This document shows, in pieces, positions 1 through 8,681 of a stretch of DNA of 64,000 bases (position 1 is its first letter; every line of letters begins with the position of its first letter). Source of the stretch: Rhizobium sp. NZLR1 (GTDB lineage Bacteria; Pseudomonadota; Alphaproteobacteria; Rhizobiales; Rhizobiaceae); the NCBI RefSeq assembly GCF_017357385.1, contig NZ_CP071636.1, positions 1-64,000 on the forward strand, written 5' to 3'. Both the position numbers and the translations under genes were made by a program. The notes beneath the pieces were generated by a model. That model did no database searches. It was not told where the DNA came from and worked only from the letters and a program-made list of their open reading frames with translations.

Positions 1-673
1 GGCCATCGGCGATCGCTTTGTAGATGGCGTTATGCTCGTCATAGACCTGTTCCAGCCCTTGGCGAGGGCCAAGCAGGGAGAGGCCGTGGAGATGCATGCC
101 GACGGCGATATGCGCCTTCAGCGCGTCGATCGAAGCGGTATAATAATGATTGTTGGCAGCCTCAGTTACCGCGCGATGGAAGATGAAATCGGCATCGGTG
201 CGGTGCAACTGATGGCTGGTCGCCTCGCGCAGATCCGCAAGGGCGCCGGCGATTTTCTGGATCGCCGATTCATTGCGGCGCTTGGCGGCGAAATAGGCGG
301 CGGCCGGCTCGATGGTCAGGCGGAATTCGTAGCAGCGCTGAATATCGGCGATCGTCTTGACCGGCGAATAGGCAAGCTGCGTCGTCGGCGACCCATGGGC
401 GCTGACGAAGGTGCCAGCGCCCTGCCGGGCATAGACCATGCCCTGATCGCGCAGGCGGGCCAGCGCATCGCGGACGATCGGCCTGGAAACACCGAGCATC
501 GAGGCAAGCTCATGTTCGCCGGGAAGGCGTGAATCCGGTGGATAGTTTCCGCCGCGGATACGCTCGAGCAGCTGGTCGAAGACGCGATCGACCAGCTTGA
601 CGGCCTTGCCGCGTTCGGGCTTGCCCGGCGGGCCGGCTTCCGCGTTCAAAGATTCGCCATTCACTTCAGCCAC
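1..673 (-). CDS. GntR/FadR-family transcriptional regulator (3' end cut by window edge)
   Basis: Reading leftward from a GTG at 673, preceded by a GGGGAGA Shine-Dalgarno, the frame stays open to base 1 (224 codons). After a ~20-residue tail comes a winged helix-turn-helix with the GntR pattern (LASMLGV, SRPIVRDAL, QGAGTFV), then a C-terminal all-helical FCD-type domain (EPAAAYFA, FHRAVTEAANN). FadR-type proteins are usually 230-250 residues, so only a few are missing. It starts 21 bases after the DUF1537 kinase and is the last gene of the transporter operon, so it probably senses a pathway intermediate and controls the divergent promoters at 7440-7764. The two nearest ATG codons (678 and 660) run into stops, which supports the GTG. 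Confidence 0.88.
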   Translation of the reverse strand, partial: MAEVNGESLNAEAGPPGKPERGKAVKLVDRVFDQLLERIRGGNYPPDSRLPGEHELASMLGVSRPIVRDALARLRDQGMVYARQGAGTFVSAHGSPTTQLAYSPVKTIADIQRCYEFRLTIEPAAAYFAAKRRNESAIQKIAGALADLREATSHQLHRTDADFIFHRAVTEAANNHYYTASIDALKAHIAVGMHLHGLSLLGPRQGLEQVYDEHNAIYKAIADG

Positions 674-694
674 GTCATTCTCCCCGGCGGTATC

Positions 695-1759
695 TTATGC
701 CGCCTGATTCCAAAGAACCAGTTTTAACAAACTATCCGGATTGCCGAAGCCCCCCGACTTCACGGCGCACCGAAATTGCCGCCCGTCAGCGGCCGTGATA
801 TCAAACCAAGGGATCCCAGCCTCGATCTCGCCCTTTGGCGCCAAGACTCTCACCCCAAGTGCCTGGAAAACGGCAAGCGCCGTATCGCCGCCGCCGACCA
901 TCAGCATCTCAGGCCTGGTGTCGTCGATGGCCAATCTGACGCCTGCCGCAAAGCGGCGGGCGACGAGTGCTGCATCGGCCTCCATCTCGCCGGTGCAGCG
1001 CAGCAGCGCCGGCAGCGCCAGGCCCTCGCCGCATTCGATCTTGCCCATCGGCGCATCCGCCAGCACGCGCAAGGCGCCCGAAGCTTCGAGCCGGTTCATC
1101 TGGACTGAGGTGATCGGATCGCGCGAGCCAAAGGCAAACAGCGTGCGCGGGGTTGCCGTAAATTCCGTCATCGGCCGCCGCCCCGTTTCGCCGAGCCGGC
1201 GGGCAAATGCCGCACCGAGACCACGCGCACCGACGCCGAGCGTCGTCAGCCAGTCATGACCCTCGACGATCTGATCGAGATCGCTCTCATCCTCGGCATC
1301 GGCAACGACAACATCGCCCGCACTGCCCGCAAAAAGCATGGCGATCGGCAGCGGCGTGTTGACGCCGCGGCCGACGACACATCCGCGGTAAGTCACGCGC
1401 TCCTGATCGGGGATGGCGGGCGCCACGAGGATGGTCTTCAGGCCGAGCGCCTTTTTCAGCGCCAGGCTTTCCGCAGCGACATTGCCCTTCAGCCGGGAGT
1501 CGATCTTCTTCATAACAACGGAAGGTTTGATGTCACGAATGACCTCGGCGGCCGATCGGACCCTTTCGGCAGCTTCACGCTCGCTAAGAGCGCGAGAGGC
1601 GGTGTTGATGACCAGGACATCGCAGCCGGTGGCGATCGCAGCCTGTGCCGCCTCGACATCGATGGCGACCGCAACCGAAAGGCCGGCCGCGACGAAGGGC
1701 GTGCCGGTATCGAGCGCACCCGTCAGATCGTCGGCAATGATCGCAGCCTGCAGCGTCAT
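695..1759 (-). CDS. Four-carbon acid sugar kinase family protein (DUF1537, OtnK/DtnK type)
   Basis: 354 residues. The N-terminal sugar-acid domain starts with IADDLTGALDTG and carries KKIDSRLKGN near residue 85. The C-terminal nucleotide-binding domain has MVGGGDTA and the family's closing KSGGFGNPDSL. Characterised relatives phosphorylate D-threonate, L-threonate or D-erythronate at O4. The protein is shorter than the usual 400-430 residues, with no obvious break. Its ATG overlaps the stop of the upstream ATPase gene (ATGA), so the two are translationally coupled. The PdxA2-like enzyme at 11371 is the usual partner that oxidises and decarboxylates the 4-phosphate to dihydroxyacetone phosphate. 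Kinase family is solid; substrate is inferred. Confidence 0.85.
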   Translation of the reverse strand: MTLQAAIIADDLTGALDTGTPFVAAGLSVAVAIDVEAAQAAIATGCDVLVINTASRALSEREAAERVRSAAEVIRDIKPSVVMKKIDSRLKGNVAAESLALKKALGLKTILVAPAIPDQERVTYRGCVVGRGVNTPLPIAMLFAGSAGDVVVADAEDESDLDQIVEGHDWLTTLGVGARGLGAAFARRLGETGRRPMTEFTATPRTLFAFGSRDPITSVQMNRLEASGALRVLADAPMGKIECGEGLALPALLRCTGEMEADAALVARRFAAGVRLAIDDTRPEMLMVGGGDTALAVFQALGVRVLAPKGEIEAGIPWFDITAADGRQFRCAVKSGGFGNPDSLLKLVLWNQAA

Positions 1760-2748
1760 GCGATTTGCTCGGTATTGACGGCGTGGCAGGCAACGAGATG
1801 GCCGGGCCTGGCCTCCTCCCAGGCGGGAATAACTTTGCTGCAGACATCCATCGCGATCGGGCAGCGCGTGTGGAAACGGCAGCCGGAAGGCGGGTTCAGC
1901 GGGCTCGGCACGTCGCCCTGCAGGATCTGGCGCTGGCGGGTGCGCTCATGCTCCGGATCGGTCTCCGGAACGGCCGACAGCAGCGCCCTGGTATAGGGAT
2001 GCAGCGGATTGTCGAACAGTTCCTCGCGGCTGGCAAGCTCGGCGAGCCGCCCCAGATACATGACGCCGACGCGGGTGCTGATATGGCGCACCACCGCCAG
2101 ATCGTGGGCAATGAACAGATAGGTCAGCCGGTATTTCTCCTGCAGATCGAGCAGCAGGTTGATGATCTGCGCCTGGATCGACACGTCGAGCGCCGAGATC
2201 GCCTCGTCGCAGACGATGAATTTCGGCTGGCAGGCAAGCGCGCGGGCAATGACGACACGCTGACGCTGGCCGCCGGAAAGCTCATGCGGGTAACGCTGGG
2301 CAAACCGCGTGGGCAGGCCGACATCGGTGAGCAGCGTCGCCACTTTCTCTTTCAGCTCGGCCTTGGTGCAGAGTTTGTGGAAGAGGATCGGCTCGCCGAT
2401 CGCCTCGCCCACCGTCATACGCGGATTGAGCGTCGAATAGGGATCCTGGAAGACGATCTGCAGGTCGCGGCGGAAGGGCCGCATCTGCTTTTCATCGAGC
2501 GTCGCGAGGTCCTGGCCCTTGTAAACGACCTTGCCGCTGGTCGCCTTGTAGAGGTTGAGGATGGTGAATCCGGTCGTCGACTTGCCGCAGCCGGATTCGC
2601 CGACGAGGCTCAGCGTCTCGCCTTCCATGATATCGAGATTGACGTTGTCGAGCGCATAGACCGTCGCCGAGCGTTCGCCGAAGGCGCCGAGCTTGACGTG
2701 GAAATGCTTGACCAGGTTTTCGACCTTGAGCAGTGGTTGAGCATCCAT
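1756..2748 (-). CDS. Dipeptide/oligopeptide-type ABC transporter ATP-binding protein (DppF/OppF-like)
   Basis: 330 residues, one ABC domain: Walker [13 protein letters not shown] near residue 52, signature LSGGQRQRV, Walker [13 protein letters not shown], and the C-terminal OppF-type cysteine patch ([11 protein letters not shown]). It powers import together with the DppD-like ATPase whose stop overlaps its ATG by one base (TAATG). Five transporter genes in the canonical order (binding protein, two permeases, two ATPases) precede the kinase and regulator. In rhizobia this transporter class imports peptides but also glycosides and sugar acids, and the neighbours here favour a carbohydrate. Confidence 0.92.
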   Translation of the reverse strand: MDAQPLLKVENLVKHFHVKLGAFGERSATVYALDNVNLDIMEGETLSLVGESGCGKSTTGFTILNLYKATSGKVVYKGQDLATLDEKQMRPFRRDLQIVFQDPYSTLNPRMTVGEAIGEPILFHKLCTKAELKEKVATLLTDVGLPTRFAQRYPHELSGGQRQRVVIARALACQPKFIVCDEAISALDVSIQAQIINLLLDLQEKYRLTYLFIAHDLAVVRHISTRVGVMYLGRLAELASREELFDNPLHPYTRALLSAVPETDPEHERTRQRQILQGDVPSPLNPPSGCRFHTRCPIAMDVCSKVIPAWEEARPGHLVACHAVNTEQIA

Positions 2749-3755
2749 TACGCGGCCTCCTGCATTCTCTGGACGACGAAACAGGCGGCGCGATGATTGC
2801 TGCTGCCGCTTAAGCGTTCAAGCTGCGGCACCTTTTCGTGGCAGATCGTCTCGGCGAGCGGACAGCGCGGCGCAAACGGGCAGCCCTTCGGCCGGCGGCC
2901 GGGCTCCGGCGGCGTGCCGCCGATCGAACTCAGCCGGCTTGCCGGCGGGTCGGACAGTTTCGGGATCGAGGAGAGCAGGCCGCGGGTATAGGGATGGCTC
3001 GGGCGGGCATAGAGCTCGTCGACCGGCGCATCCTCGACGACCGTGCCTGCATAGAGCACGGCGACGCGGTCGACCAAGCCGGCGATCAGCGCCAGATCAT
3101 GGGTGATCCAGACGACCGACATGCCGAGCTTGGCGCGCAGGTCCTTCACCAGATCGACGATCTGAGCCTGGATGGTGACGTCGAGCGCCGTCGTCGGCTC
3201 ATCGGCGATCAGAAGCTTGGGATTGCAGGCAAGGCCGATCGCGATCATCACGCGCTGGCGCATGCCACCGGAAAGCTCGTGCGGAAAGGCCTGCAGGCGC
3301 TCTTCCGGGCCGGGAATGCCGACGAGGCGCAGAAGCTCGACGGCGCGGGCGCGGGCCGCAGCCTTTTTCATCCCGCGGTGATACATCAGCGGCTCGCAAA
3401 TCTGGTCGCCGACGCGCATGACGGGATTAAGCGACGTCATCGGATCCTGGAAGACAAAGCCGATATCGCCGCCGCGCACCTTGCGCAGCTCGCGATTCGA
3501 CATCGTCTGCAGATCGCGGCCGTCGAAGGTGGCCGTTCCCTTGGTGACCTTGATCTTGTTCGGCAGGAGCCGCATCAGGCTCAGCATGGTGAGGCTCTTG
3601 CCGCAACCGGATTCGCCGACAACGCCGAGCGTCTCGCCCTTGTCGACATGGAGATCGATGCCGTCGACGACGACGGCCGGGCCATTGCGGCCGTCGATCT
3701 CGACGGTGAGGTTCCTGACATCGAGCAGGCGTTCGGTGTTTTTGGTGTCGATCAT
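2748..3755 (-). CDS. Dipeptide/oligopeptide-type ABC transporter ATP-binding protein (DppD/OppD-like)
   Basis: 335 residues from the ATG at 3755 ([13 protein letters not shown]). A longer open frame runs upstream but is an out-of-frame reading of the permease gene. Walker [13 protein letters not shown], signature LSGGMRQRV, Walker [13 protein letters not shown] and C-terminal [12 protein letters not shown] are all present. The start overlaps the permease stop as ATGA, which fixes the start and indicates translational coupling. It is the partner ATPase of the gene at 1756. Confidence 0.93.
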   Translation of the reverse strand: MIDTKNTERLLDVRNLTVEIDGRNGPAVVVDGIDLHVDKGETLGVVGESGCGKSLTMLSLMRLLPNKIKVTKGTATFDGRDLQTMSNRELRKVRGGDIGFVFQDPMTSLNPVMRVGDQICEPLMYHRGMKKAAARARAVELLRLVGIPGPEERLQAFPHELSGGMRQRVMIAIGLACNPKLLIADEPTTALDVTIQAQIVDLVKDLRAKLGMSVVWITHDLALIAGLVDRVAVLYAGTVVEDAPVDELYARPSHPYTRGLLSSIPKLSDPPASRLSSIGGTPPEPGRRPKGCPFAPRCPLAETICHEKVPQLERLSGSSNHRAACFVVQRMQEAA

Positions 3756-4711
3756 TTGCTGCCCCGCGGATTGAGCGCGTCGTTGAGACCGTCGCCGAGG
3801 AAGCTGAAAGCAACCGAGGCAAGGCCGAGCACGGCCGCCGGAGCGGCAAGGAGATGCGGATAATGCTGCCAGACGCGAAGGCCGTCCGAGATCATGTTGC
3901 CCCAGCTCGGCGTCGGCGGATTGACGCCGACACCGAGGAAGCTGAAGGCGCTTTCCAGCACCATCGCCGTGCCGAGGCCGGCGCTGACCGAGACGATCAG
4001 CGGTCCAAGCGCATTCGGCACGACGTAACGCTTGATGATGACCCAGTTCGAAAGGCCGAGTGCCTGGGCTGCGGTGATATAGGGTCGGCTGCGAATCGAC
4101 AGAACCTGGGCGCGCACCAGACGGGCATAGGGCGGCCAGGAGATCAACGCCATCGAGCCGAAGACGAGGATGAAATCCACCCATATCGTCTGGCGATAGA
4201 AGGGATTGAAGGTCTCGAGGTAACGCGCCTCCATCCATCGGGTGATCGGCGATTTCAGCGATGCGTTGATGACGACGACGAGCAGCAGGTTGGGAACCGA
4301 CATTGTCACGTCGGTCAGCCACATGATGGCGCGGTCGAAGGGATTGCCGAAGAAACCGGCCACCGCGCCGAGCGTGAGGCCGATCAGCACCGCAAAGAAG
4401 GTGACGATGACGGCAACGAGGAAAGCGGTCCGCGTGCCGAAGACCACCCGGCTGAAGACATCGCGGCCGAGATCGTCGGTTCCAAAAAGATGGCTCATCG
4501 ACGGCAGCGCGTTACGTGCGTTGAGATCCTGGCTCAGATAGTCATAGGGCGTCAGGTAAGGCCCGAAGATCGCTGTGAAGGCGAGGATCAGGACGATAAC
4601 CAGGCCGAAGACGGCGAGCTTGTTGCGCTTCAGCCGATACCAGGCGTCGCGCCACAGGCTGACCGGCTGTTCCTCGACGGTTTCGGTGGTGGATAGAGGG
4701 ATTGCGGACAT
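3752..4711 (-). CDS. ABC transporter permease, DppC/OppC type
   Basis: 319 residues. A cytoplasmic N-terminus (~35 residues) precedes an OppC-type first membrane segment, followed by the binding-protein-dependent permease domain with about five further segments. The EAA loop that docks the ATPase reads roughly AQALGLSNWVIIKRYVVPNALG. It forms the inner-membrane channel with the DppB-like protein encoded two bases upstream. The stop overlaps the next ATPase start. Confidence 0.92.
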   Translation of the reverse strand: MSAIPLSTTETVEEQPVSLWRDAWYRLKRNKLAVFGLVIVLILAFTAIFGPYLTPYDYLSQDLNARNALPSMSHLFGTDDLGRDVFSRVVFGTRTAFLVAVIVTFFAVLIGLTLGAVAGFFGNPFDRAIMWLTDVTMSVPNLLLVVVINASLKSPITRWMEARYLETFNPFYRQTIWVDFILVFGSMALISWPPYARLVRAQVLSIRSRPYITAAQALGLSNWVIIKRYVVPNALGPLIVSVSAGLGTAMVLESAFSFLGVGVNPPTPSWGNMISDGLRVWQHYPHLLAAPAAVLGLASVAFSFLGDGLNDALNPRGSK

Positions 4712-4713
4712 GG

Positions 4714-5676
4714 TCAGCGGCTCCTTCTTGCATCATTGGCGCGCGGGTCAAGCAGCGGATAGAGCACATCCACCAAGAGGTTCGACACCATCACCAGGAA
4801 CGATCCGATCAGCGTGATCGCCAGGATCACCGGATAGTCGGAATTGATCAGCGCCTGCACCGTCAGGCGTCCGAGCCCCGGCAGGCCGAAGACCAGTTCG
4901 ACGAAGATCGCGCCGTTGACGATGGTGATCATGATCAGGCCGAGCTGCGTCACCACAGGCGTCAGTACCGGCCGCAGGATATGGCGCAGCGCCACGATGA
5001 TCTCGGGCACGCCCTTGGCCCGCGCGGTCCGGACGAAATCCTCCGACAGCACCTCGATGACGGCAGCCCGGGTCTGGCGCACGATGAGCGCGATCGGCTG
5101 GAAGGAAAGCACGAGCAGCGGCAGTAGGATACGGACATCGAAAATGCCGCCCCAGCCATAGGGCACGCTCGCGCCCGGCAGCAGCACGATGAGGCCGACC
5201 ATCAGCAGCGGCCCGGCGACATAGGCCGGGATCGCCCAGAGGAAGAGCGCGGAGCCAAGAATGGTATAGTCGAGGCGCGAATTCTGGTTCAGCGCCGCGA
5301 TCATGCCGAGCGGGATCGCAACGACGGTCGTCAGGATGACGGAACAGAGGGCGAGCTGGAAGGAGACGGGAGCGGCGGCTGAGACCATTGCCCAGACGGC
5401 GCGGCCCGACGTCAGCGAGTTGCCGAATTGGCCGTGCAGCAGGTTCCAGATGTAAAGGCCGAACTGCTCGATGAAGGGTCTGTTAAGGCCAGCACTTTCG
5501 CGGATGGCTTCGATGCGCTGCGGATTATAAGCGACGTCGCCCGGTGCGCGCAGGAAGATCAGCTTGATCGGATCGCCGGCGCCGTAGAAGGCCAGCGCGT
5601 AGACGGCCAGCATCACCACCAGAACGGAGGGAATCCAGATGGCAAACCGGGTTAGCACGTAGCGCAGCATGGCCAC
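4714..5676 (-). CDS. ABC transporter permease, DppB/OppB type
   Basis: 320 residues. The N-terminus (MLRYVLTRFAIWIPSVLVV) is the typical DppB first membrane helix, followed by a periplasmic loop and a permease domain. The EAA loop is RTARAKGVPEIIVALRHIL. It pairs with the DppC-like permease. It lies 125 bases downstream of the solute-binding protein gene, a gap containing a stable hairpin (5748-5773). Confidence 0.92.
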   Translation of the reverse strand: MAMLRYVLTRFAIWIPSVLVVMLAVYALAFYGAGDPIKLIFLRAPGDVAYNPQRIEAIRESAGLNRPFIEQFGLYIWNLLHGQFGNSLTSGRAVWAMVSAAAPVSFQLALCSVILTTVVAIPLGMIAALNQNSRLDYTILGSALFLWAIPAYVAGPLLMVGLIVLLPGASVPYGWGGIFDVRILLPLLVLSFQPIALIVRQTRAAVIEVLSEDFVRTARAKGVPEIIVALRHILRPVLTPVVTQLGLIMITIVNGAIFVELVFGLPGLGRLTVQALINSDYPVILAITLIGSFLVMVSNLLVDVLYPLLDPRANDARRSR

Positions 5677-5747
5677 CTCCCGTCAGTTGTTCGATGCGTT
5701 CTTGTCCTTCGCAGAAGCCCGACAGATCGCATCTCTTCTTGAAATTT

Positions 5748-5773
5748 GCGCGAAGACCTTGCGGCCTTCGCGC
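5748..5773 (-). promoter_or_regulatory. Intergenic hairpin between binding-protein and permease genes
   Basis: Perfect 8-base arms GCGCGAAG / CTTCGCGC with a 10-base loop. No clear T-run follows on the coding strand, so it is more likely an mRNA-stabilising or partial-termination element. Such hairpins commonly let the binding protein be made in excess of the membrane subunits; that role is inferred. Confidence 0.5.
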
Positions 5774-5801
5774 GTTTATCGCCAGGAACGATTGTTCCGG
5801 A

Positions 5802-7439
5802 TCAACCGATGGAAATGTTCCAGGGTTCGACGATCTGCCAGTCGAGGTTCTTGTCCAGGCCCTTGACCTCCTTGGTGGCCCAGCGCGACATCGCCTGAGA
5901 ATACCACGGAATGAAGGCCCAATCGTCGCGGAACGCCTTCTGGGCTTCCTGGGCAAGAGCGATGCGCTGCGGATCGTCCGCAGCCTTGGTCGTCGCCTCA
6001 GTAAGGGCGCTGTCGACCTTGTCGTTCTTGTATCCGCCGAGCTTGTTCTGCGCATTCGACGAGGTCGAGGCGATGCAGCCTGCCAAATAGGAAACGGCAT
6101 CGGGAACGCGGGTGCCGACATCGTCGCGGAAGATTTGGACCGAGTTCTGGTCCGGGCCGGCATAAGCATCCTGCTGCGGCTTCATGTCGACGGCGGTGAT
6201 GCCGAGGTTCTGGCGCCATTGCTCGGCGATGAACTGGGCGGCGGCCTGAATGGCCGGCGCCGAGATGCCGACGAACATGATCTTCGGCAGGCGCTCAGGT
6301 CCGCCATAGCTCGATTCGGCGAGCAGCTTCTTTGCGGCTGCCGGATCAAAGGGAAAGGGCTCGAAGCCGGAATCTTCGGCGCCCGGAACCGAGTTGAGGA
6401 TCTGGTCGGCCTTCTTGTGCGGCCCGTCCGGATAGGACGCCTTGAACAGGCCGTCGCGATCGATCGCCATGATCAGCGCCTGGCGGACCTTCGGATCGTC
6501 CATCGGCGCGCGGGAGATATTGAACCAGAAGTGCTGGCTGGTCGGGATCAGCGGGCCGGCGGAGAATTCGGGGCCGAGATCCTGGATGATCGTTGAAGTG
6601 ACGAGTTCCGTATGTGCGTTGAACTCGCCGGATTTGATCAGCGATGTCGCCGTCACATTGTCCTCGATCGAGGTGACCTCGATGCGCGCGAGCTTCGGCT
6701 TCGGGCCGAAGAAGTTCTCGTTCGGCTCGAAGGTGAGCTTGCCGGCGTCGATATCGATGCTCGTCAGCTTGAAGGGGCCGGAGAAGGCCGGCTTGCTGTC
6801 AGGCTTGTACCAGTCGATGATCTCCTCGCCGTCGCTGCCGCGCGACTGCGAGGCCTTGGTGATCGGCGCGATGTGGTTTGCCAGGCGCATGAAGAAGATC
6901 GGATCGGCTGCCGTCAGCGTCACGACGACCGTCCCCTCGTCGGGTGTCGCGACACCCGTCAGCTCTTTGCCGGAGCCGGCAGCGATCTCGGCGTAACCCT
7001 TGACCTTGCTCAGCACCTGGTCGGCGCGCTGGCTCTTGGTGTTCGGCATCGAGGCGACTTCCCACGATCCCTTGACGTCGGCCGAGGTGATCTTGCTGCC
7101 GTCGGAGAAAACGGCCTTGGGGTCGATCTTGAAAGTCCAGACGGCGTTGTCGGCCGATTCCCAACTGGTGAAGACGTAAGGCTTGATTTTGCCTTGGCTG
7201 TCGAAATACATCGGCGAGGCCCACCAGATCGAATTCCAGCGGAACGTCCTGCCGCCGCCGCGCAGCGGCGACCAATCCTGATCGAAGGCCGGATGTGCGA
7301 CCTTGAGGACCTGGCCCTCGTCGGCCGTTACGATGCGGGCATTCATCCCGAACACGGTGAGGCCGACGCCGGCCGCAAGACCGAGCTTCAGCGCGTTGCG
7401 ACGCGATATATTGGTTTTATCCGATTGATCTAAAGACAT
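5802..7439 (-). CDS. ABC transporter solute-binding protein, family 5 (DppA/OppA type)
   Basis: 545 residues from the ATG at 7439, which has a strong GGAGG. An in-frame extension to 7499 exists but lacks such a site. The N-terminus (NISRRNALKLGLAAGVGLTVFG) has a twin-arginine motif, so export is probably by Tat. The body is an SBP_bac_5 domain with the typical blocks TFKIDPKAVFSDG and KVRQALIMAIDRDGL. It binds the unknown ligand in the periplasm. It is first in the leftward operon and is transcribed away from the aldolase gene, sharing the control region 7440-7764. Confidence 0.92.
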   Translation of the reverse strand: MSLDQSDKTNISRRNALKLGLAAGVGLTVFGMNARIVTADEGQVLKVAHPAFDQDWSPLRGGGRTFRWNSIWWASPMYFDSQGKIKPYVFTSWESADNAVWTFKIDPKAVFSDGSKITSADVKGSWEVASMPNTKSQRADQVLSKVKGYAEIAAGSGKELTGVATPDEGTVVVTLTAADPIFFMRLANHIAPITKASQSRGSDGEEIIDWYKPDSKPAFSGPFKLTSIDIDAGKLTFEPNENFFGPKPKLARIEVTSIEDNVTATSLIKSGEFNAHTELVTSTIIQDLGPEFSAGPLIPTSQHFWFNISRAPMDDPKVRQALIMAIDRDGLFKASYPDGPHKKADQILNSVPGAEDSGFEPFPFDPAAAKKLLAESSYGGPERLPKIMFVGISAPAIQAAAQFIAEQWRQNLGITAVDMKPQQDAYAGPDQNSVQIFRDDVGTRVPDAVSYLAGCIASTSSNAQNKLGGYKNDKVDSALTEATTKAADDPQRIALAQEAQKAFRDDWAFIPWYSQAMSRWATKEVKGLDKNLDWQIVEPWNISIG

Positions 7440-7764
7440 GGCATTCCTCCCAGGTGAATTCGGCAGCGCTCTCCCTGCCCCTTGCCAGGCGCAGCACAAT
7501 CCGTCCCGTATCGTTCTCTCGTTATTGTAAATATGTCAACAAAAAATCGCATTTTCCATTCCAACAAAATTTCCAATGACAAATACCCATGCAATAACAA
7601 TTAGTTAAATTTTACGTCTCGAAGGAATGCATTTTGTCTGCTTGACAAAAGGGCCGCAATGGAAAAGTTTTCCGCAATCCATCGCGACAGACGAATGACA
7701 ATGGAATGTGCAGCCGGCCGGTTCGAACACGCACCGGCAGGACGGGACGCACCGAGGAGGGCGA
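7440..7764. promoter_or_regulatory. Divergent control region of the sugar-acid cluster
   Basis: 325 AT-rich bases between the divergent binding-protein and aldolase genes, with no gene. A perfect inverted repeat TTTTGTC-TGCTT-GACAAAA lies at 7632-7650. A TTGACA (7642-7647) inside it could be the -35 of the aldolase promoter, so a repressor bound there would block transcription. On the other strand a TTGACA just upstream of a TACAAT-like element (about 7526-7541) may belong to the binding-protein promoter. The repeat has the TTGT...ACAA look of FadR-type operators, fitting the regulator at 1-673. Promoter calls are by eye. Confidence 0.5.
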
Positions 7765-8670
7765 ATGAGCCATCACAGGATTACAGGCGTTTTCAGCGCC
7801 GCCGCAACGCCGCTGACTGCGGACAATACGCCGGACCTCGCGCTTTTCACCGACCATTGCCGGCAGCTGCTGGCCGAGGGATGTCATGGCGTGGCCCTGC
7901 TCGGCACGACAGGCGAGGCCAATTCCTTCTCCGCAGCCGAGCGCCGCGCCATTCTGGAAGCGGCGCTAAAGGCCGGCATTCCGGCCGACAGGCTTTTGCC
8001 GGGCACCGGCGTCGTCGCCATTCCGGAGACCGTCGAACTGACCCGGCACGCGCTTTCGCTCGGCGTCACCAAGGTGGTGATGCTGCCGCCCTTCTATTAC
8101 AAGGGCGTCTCCGACGACGGCCTCTTCGCCGCCTATTCGCAGGTGCTGGAAAAGGTCGCCGATACGCGTCTGCGGGTGATCCTCTATCACATTCCGCAGG
8201 TTTCTGGCGTTCCGCTCTCCATTCCGCTGATCGGCCGGCTGATTGCGGCCTTCCCGGAAACGATTGTCGGCATCAAGGAATCTGCCGGTGATTTCAACAA
8301 CATGCAGGCGATAATTGCCGCCCATCCCGGCTTTTCGGTGCTGGCCGGCGCCGATCCGCTGCTGCTGCCGCTGCTGAAGGCTGGCGGTGCGGGCTGCATC
8401 ACCGCAACCTCCAATCTCGTGGCGGATTCGCTGCGCACCGTCTACGACCATGTTCATGACGAAGCCCGCGCCGCCGATGTCGAGGCAGCGCAGGCGCGCA
8501 TCAACGCCTATCGCACGCTTTCCAATTCCTACGTTCAGATCCCGACTATCAAGGCAATGGTGGGGTTAAAGACCGGCAATCCCGCTTGGAAGCGCACACG
8601 CGCGCCGTTGATGCCGCTGAGCGAGGCGGATTATGCCGCGCTCGCCGAAAGCTACGCCAAGCTGCCTTGA
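7765..8670 (+). CDS. DapA/NanA-family (dihydrodipicolinate synthase-like) class I aldolase
   Basis: 301 residues. The ATG at 7765 follows GAGGAGG. A TIM-barrel aldolase with GTTGEANS near residue 46, the catalytic Tyr (LYHIPQ, about Y141) and the Schiff-base Lys (GIKESAGD, about K171). Family members condense or cleave pyruvate-containing 2-keto acids: dihydrodipicolinate synthase, N-acetylneuraminate lyase, 2-keto-3-deoxy-sugar-acid aldolases. Its place beside a sialidase-fold gene, an alcohol dehydrogenase and a PdxA2-like enzyme argues for a catabolic sugar-acid aldolase rather than lysine biosynthesis. The sialidase-fold gene starts 11 bases downstream. Substrate unknown. Confidence 0.88.
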   Translation: MSHHRITGVFSAAATPLTADNTPDLALFTDHCRQLLAEGCHGVALLGTTGEANSFSAAERRAILEAALKAGIPADRLLPGTGVVAIPETVELTRHALSLGVTKVVMLPPFYYKGVSDDGLFAAYSQVLEKVADTRLRVILYHIPQVSGVPLSIPLIGRLIAAFPETIVGIKESAGDFNNMQAIIAAHPGFSVLAGADPLLLPLLKAGGAGCITATSNLVADSLRTVYDHVHDEARAADVEAAQARINAYRTLSNSYVQIPTIKAMVGLKTGNPAWKRTRAPLMPLSEADYAALAESYAKLP

Positions 8671-8681
8671 GGAGATCCGCT

